From: Pseudomonas sp. Root562
GTDB taxonomy: Bacteria > Pseudomonadota > Gammaproteobacteria > Pseudomonadales > Pseudomonadaceae
NCBI RefSeq assembly: GCF_001427125.1
Contig: NZ_LMGK01000022.1
Span: 286,126-350,125 of the forward strand
Direction of reading: 5' to 3'
Length of the DNA: 64,000 nt
Shown: positions 49,739 through 58,387 of the stretch, in pieces
Layout: every line of letters starts with the position of its first letter
Position numbering within the stretch: the first letter of the stretch is position 1
The notes under the pieces: model-generated
Databases searched by the model: none
Told to the model about the DNA's origin: nothing
The model's input: only the letters and a program-made list of their open reading frames with translations
Translations under genes and position numbers: made by a program

Positions 49739-51319
49739 ATGGAGATCAACCTCGGCGACTTGCACTTCCTGCGCCCGCTTTGGCTGTTGCTGCTGCCGTT
49801 CGCGGCATTATTGCCATGGCTGTGGCGCCGCAGCCGTGACATGCAGCGGCGTTTGCGCAGCAACATTGCCGAGCACTTGTTGCCGCACTTGTTGATCACC
49901 CCGCAAGACCAGCAATGGCTGCGCCCGGTGCACCTGGTCAGCGCAATGCTGATGCTCGGCGCGGTTGCCGCTGCGGGGCCGACCTGGGAGCAGGATCGCC
50001 CGGATTTCCTGGAAAACCGTGCACCGCTGATCATCGCCGTTGACCTGTCGCCCTCGATGGACGCCAATGATGTGCAACCGACACGCCTGGAAGCGGCCAA
50101 ACACAAGCTGCATGACCTGATCCAGCGTCGGGCCGGCGCGCGCAATGCGCTGATCGCCTACGCCGGCAGCGCCCATCTGGTGTTGCCGGCCACCGACGAC
50201 CCGGCCCTGCTCGACACGTTCATTCAAGCACTGAGCACCGACCTGATCAGCAAACCCGGAAAGGACGTCGGCGCCGTGATCGACCAGGCCAAACGTCTGC
50301 TGGCTGCTGAAAAAACCCCCGGCACGTTGCTGCTGATCACCGACGGCGCAGACACATCGACGCTCGATGACCTGAACAAGAAACTCGATGGCGGAGCTCT
50401 GCAGGTACTGGTCCTCGCCGTCGGCAACGAGGATGGCGGCATCATCCGCGATGGCAGTGGCCAACCGCGCACCGACAGCAATGGTCGCCCGCAACTCGGC
50501 CGTTTCGATCAGGCAGCGCTCAAGCAGTTGGCCTCTGCGGTGGATGCGCCGCTGGGCAGCCTGACGCTCAACAACGACGATCTGGATTGGGTCGACCTGC
50601 ATGCCCAACAACATTTCCAGACTGCGAGCGATGAACAGCGTGAGTTGCATTGGAAAGACGCCGGGTACTGGTTGTGCTGGCCACTGCTGCTGATCGGTTT
50701 TTTCAGCGTGCGCAAGGGTTGGAGCGTGAATTGGGTCGCCGGTCTTTTACTGGCCATCGGCGTCGGCTTGCAACCAACCCCGGCACAGGCCAACCCGCTG
50801 ACCGATGCGTTCTTCACCCCGGACCAGCAAGGCCGCTGGGCCTTCGAGCATGGGCATTTCCCCCAGGCGGCAGCGCATTTCGTCGACCCTTACTGGAAAG
50901 GCATCGCCGCCTATAACGCTGCTGATTTCGACCTGGCACTGGTCAGTTTCGCGCGCCTGCAAACGCCACAAGCCTATTTCTATCTGGGCAACATTTACGT
51001 GCGGCGCTTCAAGTTCGACGAGGCCATCGCGGCCTACACCCTGGCGTTGAAGTTGCAACCGCAGTTTCCTGAGGCAACGGCCAACCTGGCCTTGGCGATC
51101 GCCTTGCAGAAAGACACCGAAGACGCGCAGAAAAATGCCCCCGAGGTCAAACCCGACGAAATCAAAATGGACAAGGCGCCGGGCAAGGGTCAGGAAAAAC
51201 CGGTGCAAACCGAACAGGCGGCTTCGGATGAACAATGGTTGCAGAACCTGACGACATCGCCGGCGAAATTCCTCAAACAGAAGTTCAGTTTGCAGGATCA
51301 GGCGGGGGTCAAACCATGA
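49739..51319 (+). CDS. batB: vWA-TPR membrane protein BatB/BatC fusion
   Basis: A 526-residue protein. Helices at the N-terminus and near residue 60 precede a vWA domain with MIDAS DLSPS at Asp102. Two helices lie near residues 310-345. The C-terminal 180 residues include TPR-like repeats (FYLGNIYVRRFKFDEAIAAY and TLALKLQPQFPEATANLALA) and a charged tail. This joins the BatB and BatC functions in one chain. CAGGAGG lies 6 bp before the ATG. It overlaps batD as ATGA. Confidence 0.9.
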   Translation: MEINLGDLHFLRPLWLLLLPFAALLPWLWRRSRDMQRRLRSNIAEHLLPHLLITPQDQQWLRPVHLVSAMLMLGAVAAAGPTWEQDRPDFLENRAPLIIAVDLSPSMDANDVQPTRLEAAKHKLHDLIQRRAGARNALIAYAGSAHLVLPATDDPALLDTFIQALSTDLISKPGKDVGAVIDQAKRLLAAEKTPGTLLLITDGADTSTLDDLNKKLDGGALQVLVLAVGNEDGGIIRDGSGQPRTDSNGRPQLGRFDQAALKQLASAVDAPLGSLTLNNDDLDWVDLHAQQHFQTASDEQRELHWKDAGYWLCWPLLLIGFFSVRKGWSVNWVAGLLLAIGVGLQPTPAQANPLTDAFFTPDQQGRWAFEHGHFPQAAAHFVDPYWKGIAAYNAADFDLALVSFARLQTPQAYFYLGNIYVRRFKFDEAIAAYTLALKLQPQFPEATANLALAIALQKDTEDAQKNAPEVKPDEIKMDKAPGKGQEKPVQTEQAASDEQWLQNLTTSPAKFLKQKFSLQDQAGVKP

Positions 51320-52764
51320 CCTTCCTGAAAAACCGAGTCACCTCCATCGCTGGCAAGTCGAATCGTCGCACCACAGCCCCCACAGGTTTTGCGTCGTTCA
51401 TTAGATTCCAAAACCACACAAAACCCTGTGGGAGCTGGCTTGCCAGCGATAGCGCCAGAGCAATCACCACCTTATTCGGCACCCTGTTAATCAGCCTCAA
51501 CGCCCTCGCCGCCGAACCCGAACTGCGGGTCCAGGCCAGCCTGCAACCCAATGAACCGGCGATGGTCGGCAGCCTGATCGAACTGCAACTCGATGTCCTG
51601 ACCGATACCTGGTTCACCCGTGCGCCCACCCTGCCCGACCTGAAGCTGCCCGGCGCACTGGTGCTGCCGCCTGACGGCCATGCCGAACACATCAATCAGA
51701 CCCTTGATGGCCAATCCTTCAGCGGCTTGCGCTACAGCTACCTGATCACCCCGAACGCAGCACAGAGTTTCGATATTCCAGCACTGACCGTACGCGCCAC
51801 TCCCGGTCAGGCCAGTACCGAGTTGAGCGCCCGCAGCTTGCCCCTGCATTTCACGGCGACACCACCACCAGGGTTTGACGTCGGCGAGCCGGTGCTGGTG
51901 GCGCAAGGCTTGCGCTTCACGCAAAAGGTCGTGAATTCGACCGCCCCACTGAAAGTCGGCGACAGCATCACCCGAGAACTGACGCTACAAGCGGATGGCG
52001 CGCTGGGCATGTCATTGCCAACGCCGTCACTGGGCGATCTTCGAGGCCTGAGTCGTTACGCGAAATCGCCACAGGTCAGCAATCTGGATGATGGCCGTGG
52101 CCACTTCAACGGCGGGCAGCGCATCGATACCGTGACCTACCGGATCGACGTCGAAGGCCATTACAGTCTCCCGCCCATCGCGGTGAAATGGTGGGACGCC
52201 AGCACTCGTCAGATCCGCACTGCGCAAGTGCCGGCGATCAGTTTCGATGCCGCCGCCAACAGTGCCTACAAACCGGTTTTCGCGATCACTGAAGACTTGA
52301 AAACACTCGGTCAGGGCCATCGCCTTCACCTTTCGGGTTTTGCCTTCGGCCTGCTCGCGCTGCTGTCGGGGTTGCTTGTGCTGGGCTGGTTTGCCCGTCC
52401 CTACGCCTGGCGCGCGTACCTCGGCTGGAAGGCTCGACGTCAGGCTCGGCACAAGGCCTGGCTGGCCTCTGCCGATTACGCCTGGGAACAAATACCGGCG
52501 CAACTTGATGGCAAGCCGCCGCAACTGAGCGCGCTGTACCTGTGGACGCGCCGCAGCCGCAAGGGCTTGAAGCTCACTGGCCTCGGCCCGCGCCTGCAAG
52601 CGTTTCTGCGGGCCTGCTACGGCCGAGAACCGACCAAAGATCAGGCAGTGCTCCAACTGAAGAAATCCTTGACTACGCTGCATAGTCAGGCCGAACACAA
52701 CAAAGAATCAGTCGCTACTGCATTGCGACCACTCAACCCCGTTCTCGAGAAGGATTTCCCATGA
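51316..52764 (+). CDS. batD: BatD-type exported protein with REP inside its signal peptide
   Basis: A 482-residue protein of the BatD (oxygen-tolerance) family. The mature part has beta-sandwich repeats and a membrane helix near residues 340-358, then a basic cytoplasmic tail. The hydrophobic core of the signal peptide begins only at residue 50 and cleavage is expected near residue 67 after ALA. Residues 11-45 are encoded by a REP pair. No ATG, GTG or TTG occurs in frame between that pair and the hydrophobic core, so 51316, which overlaps batB as ATGA, is the only reasonable start. The protein therefore has an unusually long n-region. Confidence 0.85.
   Translation: MTFLKNRVTSIAGKSNRRTTAPTGFASFIRFQNHTKPCGSWLASDSARAITTLFGTLLISLNALAAEPELRVQASLQPNEPAMVGSLIELQLDVLTDTWFTRAPTLPDLKLPGALVLPPDGHAEHINQTLDGQSFSGLRYSYLITPNAAQSFDIPALTVRATPGQASTELSARSLPLHFTATPPPGFDVGEPVLVAQGLRFTQKVVNSTAPLKVGDSITRELTLQADGALGMSLPTPSLGDLRGLSRYAKSPQVSNLDDGRGHFNGGQRIDTVTYRIDVEGHYSLPPIAVKWWDASTRQIRTAQVPAISFDAAANSAYKPVFAITEDLKTLGQGHRLHLSGFAFGLLALLSGLLVLGWFARPYAWRAYLGWKARRQARHKAWLASADYAWEQIPAQLDGKPPQLSALYLWTRRSRKGLKLTGLGPRLQAFLRACYGREPTKDQAVLQLKKSLTTLHSQAEHNKESVATALRPLNPVLEKDFP
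51345..51450. repeat. REP pair inside the batD signal-peptide coding region
   Basis: The right arm is intact: CCTGTGGGAGCTGGCTTGCC, then AGCGATAG. The left arm CATCGCTGGCAAG is broken by about 19 extra bases before CCCCACAGG. The pair is in frame. Confidence 0.85.
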
Positions 52765-53789
52765 CTAGTCCGAGTTCGTTGCGCCAAATTCAAGGGCTCA
52801 AGTTCCTGCTGGCGCTGGCCTTGAGCCTGCCGTTGCTGGTACAGGCCGCCGAGCCGCTGGCGTCATGGAACGACGGCCCATCGAAAAAGAACATCATCGA
52901 ATTCGTCCAGGCCGTCACCGATCAGGGCAGCAAGGACTTCGTCAAACCCGAGGACCGCATCGCAGTGTTCGATAACGACGGCACGCTGTGGAGCGAGCAA
53001 CCGATGTACTTCGAATTGCTGTTCGCCCTCGAAGAGGTCAAGCGCACGGCGGCGCAGCACCCGGAATGGAAAACCACCCAGCCGTTCCAGGCCGTGCTGG
53101 AAAACGATCACAAGGCCCTGGCCGCCACCGGCCTGGAAGGCATGATGAAGATCTTCGGCGCCACCCACACCGGCATGACCACCGAGGCCTTCGACGATTA
53201 CGCCAAAACCTGGCTGACCCAGGCCCGCCATCCGAAAACCGGCAAGCCGTACACAGAAATGATCTTCCAGCCAATGCTGGAAATGCTCGACTACCTGCGC
53301 AGCCAGAATTTCAAAACATACATCGTCTCCGGCGGCGACACCGCGTTCATGCGTGCGTTCGCCGAAAAGGTCTATGGCATTCCACCCGAGCAAGTCATCG
53401 GCACCACTTTTGTCACCACGTTTGAGTACAAGGATGGCAAGGCGTCGATCCTGCGCACGCCGAAACTGGCGCACAACGATGACGGCCCGGGCAAACCGGT
53501 GAGCATCGACGCGGTGATCGGCCGACGACCGATTCTCGCCTTCGGCAACTCCGACGGTGACTTGCAGATGCTGCAGTGGACGGCGGCCGGGCCGGGCAAA
53601 CGATTCATGGGGCTGGTGCACCACACCGACGCCAAACGCGAATGGGCTTACGACCGCCAGTCGCAGATCGGTCGTCTGGACAAGGCACTGGACGAAGCAA
53701 ACAAACGTGGCTGGACCGTCGTCGACATGGCAGCCGAATGGCGTCGTATCTATCCGTTCGATACCACCACTACCGGGCAAGTGCAGTAA
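52761..53789 (+). CDS. Exported HAD-family phosphatase
   Basis: A 342-residue protein. The signal peptide (FLLALALSLPLLVQAA) places it in the periplasm. The HAD motif FDNDGTLW has the nucleophile Asp71 and Asp73. Later motifs are YIVSGGDTAF and LAFGNSDGD with the C-terminal Asp pair. It is closest to phosphoserine-phosphatase-like HADs. It overlaps batD by 4 bp. The substrate is unknown, and the setting next to a sulfatase suggests ester hydrolysis in the periplasm. Confidence 0.87.
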   Translation: MTSPSSLRQIQGLKFLLALALSLPLLVQAAEPLASWNDGPSKKNIIEFVQAVTDQGSKDFVKPEDRIAVFDNDGTLWSEQPMYFELLFALEEVKRTAAQHPEWKTTQPFQAVLENDHKALAATGLEGMMKIFGATHTGMTTEAFDDYAKTWLTQARHPKTGKPYTEMIFQPMLEMLDYLRSQNFKTYIVSGGDTAFMRAFAEKVYGIPPEQVIGTTFVTTFEYKDGKASILRTPKLAHNDDGPGKPVSIDAVIGRRPILAFGNSDGDLQMLQWTAAGPGKRFMGLVHHTDAKREWAYDRQSQIGRLDKALDEANKRGWTVVDMAAEWRRIYPFDTTTTGQVQ

Positions 53790-53859
53790 AAAAAGCGTAA
53801 CGCAGGGCCGCAATAAACGTTTGTCGCACCGAGCGACGTAAGTGAAAGGAGCTAGTCAG

Positions 53860-55440
53860 ATGACTCGCATACGCAACTGGTTACCGAAACTCGCCCTGGT
53901 GGCGACATCGGTAATGGCGATCTCGGCAACCGCCGTGGCCGCCGATAAACCCAATATTCTCGTGATTTTCGGCGACGACATCGGCCAGACCAATATCAGT
54001 GCCTATTCCATGGGCGTGGTCGGGTACAAGACTCCGAACATTGATCGCATCGCCAAGGAAGGCATGATGTTCACCGACTATTACGCGGAGAACAGCTGCA
54101 CTGCTGGGCGCTCGTCGTTCATTACCGGGCAGACTCCCTTGCGTACCGGTCTGTCGAAAGTTGGCATCCCGGGCGCCCCCGTAGGCCTGCAAAAACGCGA
54201 TATCACCATCGCCCAGGCGCTGAAGTCCCAGGGCTACGCCACCGGTCAGTTCGGCAAGAACCACTTGGGCGACAAAGACGAATACTTGCCGACCAACCAC
54301 GGTTTCGACGAGTTCTTCGGCAACCTGTACCACCTCAACGCCGAAGAGGAACCCGAGCGTCCGTACTGGCCCAAAGACGATGCCGCGTTCGTCAAAGCCA
54401 ACGCCCCGCGCGGCGTAATCCACAGTTTTGCCGATGGCAAGATCGAAGACACCGGTGCCCTTACCGCCAAGCGTATGGAAACCATCGACGACGAGACCAC
54501 CGCCGCAGCACAGGCGTTCATCGAGAAACAGGCCAAGGCCGACAAGCCGTTCTTCGTCTGGATGAACACCACGCGCATGCACCTGTTCACCCATGTGCGC
54601 GAGTCGATGAAGGGTCAGAGCGGCATGCCCGGCAACGAATATGCCGACGGCATGCTCGAGCATGACGGTGACGTCGGCAAACTGCTGAAAACCCTCGACG
54701 ACCTGAAAATCACCGACAACACCATCGTCGTCTACACCACCGACAACGGTCCGAACCAGTTCTCCTGGCCGGACGCGGCAACCACGCCGTTCCGCAACGA
54801 GAAGAACTCCAACTGGGAAGGCGCTTACCGTGTGCCGGCGATGATTCGCTGGCCGGGCAAGATCAAGCCGGGTGAAGTGTCCAACGAGATGTTCTCGGGC
54901 ATGGACTGGTTCCCGACGCTGCTCGCGGCAGCCGGTGAAACGGACGTGAAGAACAAGTTGCTCAAAGGTTGGGCACCCACTTCGGGCGCCGCGAACTTCA
55001 AAGTGCACCTGGATGGCTATAACCAGTTGCCTTACCTGACCGGCCAACAGCCCAAAGGCGAGCGCAAGGAGTTCTACTATTTCAACGACGACGGAATGCT
55101 GGTGTCGATGCGCTTCGATAACTGGAAGGCGGTATTTTGCGAGCAGCGCGCACCGGGTGGTTTTAAAGTCTGGAGCGAGCCCTTCGTTTGTCTGCGCGTG
55201 CCAAAAATCTTCAACCTGCGTATGGACCCGTTTGAAAGGGCCGACGTGGTTTCCGATCAATACTACGACTGGACCACAAAGAACGTTTATCTGACTGCAA
55301 TTGCCGTAGGCAAGTCGGCCGCGTTCCTCGAAACATTCGTCGAGTATCCACCCAGCCAGAAACCGGCAAGCTTCAGCATTGACCAGATCCGTGCTGCGGT
55401 AGATGCCAAGATCGCTGAAAAAGCAAAAGCTGCACAGTAA
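53860..55440 (+). CDS. Exported arylsulfatase-like sulfatase
   Basis: A 526-residue protein. The signal peptide ends AVAADKP. The first metal site is in VIFGDDIGQ. The formylglycine motif is CTAGR at Cys80, of the C-x-A-x-R form, so it should need a formylglycine-generating enzyme. GQFGKNHLGD and YTTDNGPN supply further active-site groups. AAAGGAG lies 8 bp before the ATG at 53860. It is 70 bp after the HAD gene. No modifying enzyme is encoded in the window. Confidence 0.88.
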   Translation: MTRIRNWLPKLALVATSVMAISATAVAADKPNILVIFGDDIGQTNISAYSMGVVGYKTPNIDRIAKEGMMFTDYYAENSCTAGRSSFITGQTPLRTGLSKVGIPGAPVGLQKRDITIAQALKSQGYATGQFGKNHLGDKDEYLPTNHGFDEFFGNLYHLNAEEEPERPYWPKDDAAFVKANAPRGVIHSFADGKIEDTGALTAKRMETIDDETTAAAQAFIEKQAKADKPFFVWMNTTRMHLFTHVRESMKGQSGMPGNEYADGMLEHDGDVGKLLKTLDDLKITDNTIVVYTTDNGPNQFSWPDAATTPFRNEKNSNWEGAYRVPAMIRWPGKIKPGEVSNEMFSGMDWFPTLLAAAGETDVKNKLLKGWAPTSGAANFKVHLDGYNQLPYLTGQQPKGERKEFYYFNDDGMLVSMRFDNWKAVFCEQRAPGGFKVWSEPFVCLRVPKIFNLRMDPFERADVVSDQYYDWTTKNVYLTAIAVGKSAAFLETFVEYPPSQKPASFSIDQIRAAVDAKIAEKAKAAQ

Positions 55441-55451
55441 GACCGCTGTCG

Positions 55452-55479
55452 CGCCGCTCGCCTTTATCGGCGAGCGGCG
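55452..55479 (+). terminator. Perfect hairpin after the sulfatase gene
   Basis: CGCCGCTCGCC (55452-55462) and GGCGAGCGGCG (55469-55479) form an 11-bp perfect stem with a 6-nt loop, 12 bp after the stop. It lacks a T-run, so termination may be weak or partial. The compound repeat begins at its last base. Confidence 0.5.
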
Positions 55480-55589
55480 ATCGTTCCCACGCTTTGCGTG
55501 GGAATGCAACCAGGGACGCTCCGCGTCCCCTGCCGAAGTGGACGCGGAGCGTCCATTGAGGCATTCCCACGCAGAGCGTGGGAACGATC
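55479..55589. repeat. About 110-bp compound palindromic repeat (copy 2)
   Basis: It starts GATCGTTCCCACGC and ends CGTGGGAACGATC, with inner hairpins based on GGACGC/GCGTCC. It has the same design as the element at 19943-20044. It lies between the sulfatase and the fusion gene. Confidence 0.88.
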
Positions 55590-55646
55590 AAAGCCAGCCT
55601 CCCACAGGTTTTGGTTCAATTCGAATTTTGTACAAGGCAATCCGCA

Positions 55647-58160
55647 ATGTCCTCACGTGTCGCCAGCAAGTCGTCGGCCATGCCTGCCCCGCAAGTCGCC
55701 TCTCCGGCACTGTTGATCCCTGCCCTGTTGCTGTTCGTTTCCGGCGCCGCAGCGCTGGTGTATCAGGTGCTATGGATCAAACAACTGTCACTGGTGGTGG
55801 GCGTCGAGGTGTATGCCATTACTGCCGGGATCAGTGCATTCTTTGCCGGGTTGGCGTTGGGTGGCTTGCTGTTCGGTCGTTGGGCGGATCGCCTGCGACA
55901 ACCGGTTCTGCTGTATGCAGGGCTGGAAGTGCTGGTTGCCGTACTGGGCGTTGGCGCTACGTTCGCCATGAGTCTGGCGGCCAGTCCGTTTGCCTGGCTG
56001 GAGCAGCATGTCGGTCTGCTGGCCTGGGTGTTGCCGTTTGCACTGGTGGGTATTCCGGCGTTGCTGATGGGCGGCACGTTGCCGGTGTTGGTGCGTTCCC
56101 TGGCAACCGATCCGCAGCACCTGGGCAAGTCTGGCGGGCACCTGTATGCGGCAAACACCGCGGGCGCCATCGCGGGCACCCTGCTCGCCGCTTTCGTGTT
56201 GATTGCCACCCTCGGTGTACGCGGCAGCGCCCTGGCCGCTGCGATGCTGAATCTGCTGGCCGCTGCGGGTGCCTTGTGGTTCCAGCGCCATTGTTCGCAG
56301 TCCGTGGAAACGGCCGTCACACACCACACTAAAACAGCGCCGGATCGCCTCGCTTTGTGGCTCTATTCAATCGCCGGTGGCGTGGCCCTCGGTTATGAAG
56401 TGGTCTGGTCGCAATCCATCGTGCAATTCATGAGTACGCGCACCTACGCCTTCGCCGTGGTGTTGGCGACCTACCTCACCGGTTTGTTTTTGGGTAGCGC
56501 CCTGCTCTCCCGTCGGGTTGATCGCCTGCGCGATCCCTGGGGCGTGTTTGGTCTGCTGATCGCCGGGGCCGGGCTGATCGCGCTACTGGAAATTGCCTTG
56601 CTCGGGCGCTGGCTGGTACTCGCCCAAAGCGTGGTCGAAGCCTGGGTGCTGTCGTTGGGAGCCAGCGAACTGCTGGGCATGAGCGCACGCTTCGCAGTGG
56701 CGGCCGTGTGCATCGTGTTCGTGCCGACCGTACTGCTCGGCGCGGCGTTTCCCGTGGCGCTGCGTTTGAGCGTCGGACACGATCACGTGGGGCGCAACGT
56801 CGGTGAAGTGGTGGCGTTCAATACCCTGGGCGGGATCGTCGGCGTCATGCTCTGCGGTTTCGTGCTGATCCCGCTGCTGGGCCTGGTGCGAACCCTTGGG
56901 TTGCTGGCGATTATCGCTGCCGCGATTGGCTACTTTGCGGTGCGCAAGGGTCACGGCGTGAAGAAAGGTCGGCGTCAGGGGGTGATTGCTGTCGGTCTGA
57001 TTTCGCTGGCTCTGGCACTGCTGACACCGATAGACAAACTGGCCAGCCTGCTTCCCGGCGCGCGTAACGGCACGCTGGCGTACTACGAGGAAGGCCGCGG
57101 CGGCACCGTTGCCGTGGTCACCCAAGGCAAGGGACAAAGGACCTTCGAGCGTTTGTATATCCAGGGCGTATCCAATACCGGCGACGCCATGCCCTCCCTG
57201 CGTTACATGCGGATTCAGGCGCTGCTGCCGTTGCTCATCCACAACGGTGAACCCCGCTCGGCCCTGGTGATCGGCTTCGGCACTGGCATTACCGCGGGCG
57301 CGTTGACGCAGTACCCGGGTCTTGAGCATCGGGTGGTCGCCGAGTTGCTGCCCGCGGTGGTCAAGGCGGCACCGTTGTTCAAGGGCAACTTCAACGCGGC
57401 AGCCAATCCCGCCGTCGATGTCCGGCTGCGCGACGGTCGCCAGGAACTGCTGCGCAACCCGCAACGCTATGACCTCATTACCCTCGAGCCGCCCCCGCCC
57501 TCCGCGGCCGGCGTGGTAAATCTGTACTCCCGCGACTTCTACCAACTGGCTGCCAGTCGGTTGAACAAACAAGGCCTGGTCGCACAATGGCTGCCATTGC
57601 CGACCCAAAACATCGACGATTCGCGCTCGCTGGTACGCAGCTTCCTCGACGTTTACCCCTACGCCAGCCTGTGGACCAGTGAGTTTCATGAAATGCTGCT
57701 GGTAGGTTCCATGGAACCGATGGAACTGGACGCGACGAAGATCAACCAACGCTTCCAACAGGACAGCGTGCGGAGCACCTTGCAGGACGTGGGCATCGGC
57801 TCGGCGGCCGCGCTGCTGGCCACCTGGGTCACAGATCGCGCCGGGCTTGAGCGATTCGCCGCGAATGCGCCACCGGTGACCGACGATCAACCACGAATCG
57901 AATACGCGCCGTGGGTACGGGCCAAGGAAATCACCCGTGTGTTGCCGACGCTGCTGGACCTGCACACTGCGCCACCGTTGTTGAATGCCGACCAAGGGTT
58001 TACCGAGCGGATGAACACTCATCAACAACGCCTGATGCAGTTCTACCGGGCCAGCCTGCATGCCTATGAGGGCGATCGCGATGCCTGGAGCCGGGATATC
58101 CGCGAAGTCATGCGTGGCGATGGCGGCAATCCGTATTACCGGTGGTTTGTCGGGGAATGA
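55647..58160 (+). CDS. MFS-like/aminopropyltransferase-like fusion membrane protein
   Basis: An 837-residue protein. Residues 20-460 form about 12 to 14 membrane helices with an MFS-like LLFGRWADRLR loop. Residues 500-837 are a Rossmann-type spermidine-synthase-like domain: SALVIGFGTGITAGAL is the nucleotide loop, and DLITLEPPPPSAAG is the region that in true aminopropyltransferases carries the catalytic Asp; here the sequence has Glu in place of the usual Asp. AAGG lies 9 bp before the ATG. Its activity is unknown; the fusion type is often found near multiheme cytochromes and may not make polyamines. Confidence 0.82.
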   Translation: MSSRVASKSSAMPAPQVASPALLIPALLLFVSGAAALVYQVLWIKQLSLVVGVEVYAITAGISAFFAGLALGGLLFGRWADRLRQPVLLYAGLEVLVAVLGVGATFAMSLAASPFAWLEQHVGLLAWVLPFALVGIPALLMGGTLPVLVRSLATDPQHLGKSGGHLYAANTAGAIAGTLLAAFVLIATLGVRGSALAAAMLNLLAAAGALWFQRHCSQSVETAVTHHTKTAPDRLALWLYSIAGGVALGYEVVWSQSIVQFMSTRTYAFAVVLATYLTGLFLGSALLSRRVDRLRDPWGVFGLLIAGAGLIALLEIALLGRWLVLAQSVVEAWVLSLGASELLGMSARFAVAAVCIVFVPTVLLGAAFPVALRLSVGHDHVGRNVGEVVAFNTLGGIVGVMLCGFVLIPLLGLVRTLGLLAIIAAAIGYFAVRKGHGVKKGRRQGVIAVGLISLALALLTPIDKLASLLPGARNGTLAYYEEGRGGTVAVVTQGKGQRTFERLYIQGVSNTGDAMPSLRYMRIQALLPLLIHNGEPRSALVIGFGTGITAGALTQYPGLEHRVVAELLPAVVKAAPLFKGNFNAAANPAVDVRLRDGRQELLRNPQRYDLITLEPPPPSAAGVVNLYSRDFYQLAASRLNKQGLVAQWLPLPTQNIDDSRSLVRSFLDVYPYASLWTSEFHEMLLVGSMEPMELDATKINQRFQQDSVRSTLQDVGIGSAAALLATWVTDRAGLERFAANAPPVTDDQPRIEYAPWVRAKEITRVLPTLLDLHTAPPLLNADQGFTERMNTHQQRLMQFYRASLHAYEGDRDAWSRDIREVMRGDGGNPYYRWFVGE

Positions 58161-58168
58161 GAGATCGC

Positions 58169-58275
58169 TATCGCTGCGATGCGGCGACCCGACAAGCCAG
58201 CACCTACAGGTGTTGTGTCGTGCCGGAATGTTGTGACCGATGCAAATCCTGTGGGAGCTGGCTTGCCAGCGATGG
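58169..58275. repeat. REP pair, one arm degraded
   Basis: The right arm TGTGGGAGCTGGCTTGCCAG continues to CGATGG. The left arm near 58169-58210 has only AAGCCAGC and CTACAGG preserved. It lies in the gap between the fusion gene and the cytochrome gene. Confidence 0.7.
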
Positions 58276-58387
58276 GGCGATCCGATTCACCACAACCATC
58301 ATTTGACACACGCCGGCCTTACGGCAAAGCTGCACCCAGCATGAACGCACGCCTGACGGCAAACGCACCTGGACCACGGAAGTCGCA

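Noticed and set aside
53881..55509. Long reverse-strand open frame opposite the sulfatase
   Set aside because: It is a shadow of the sulfatase gene caused by high GC at third positions; no ribosome site and no family features.
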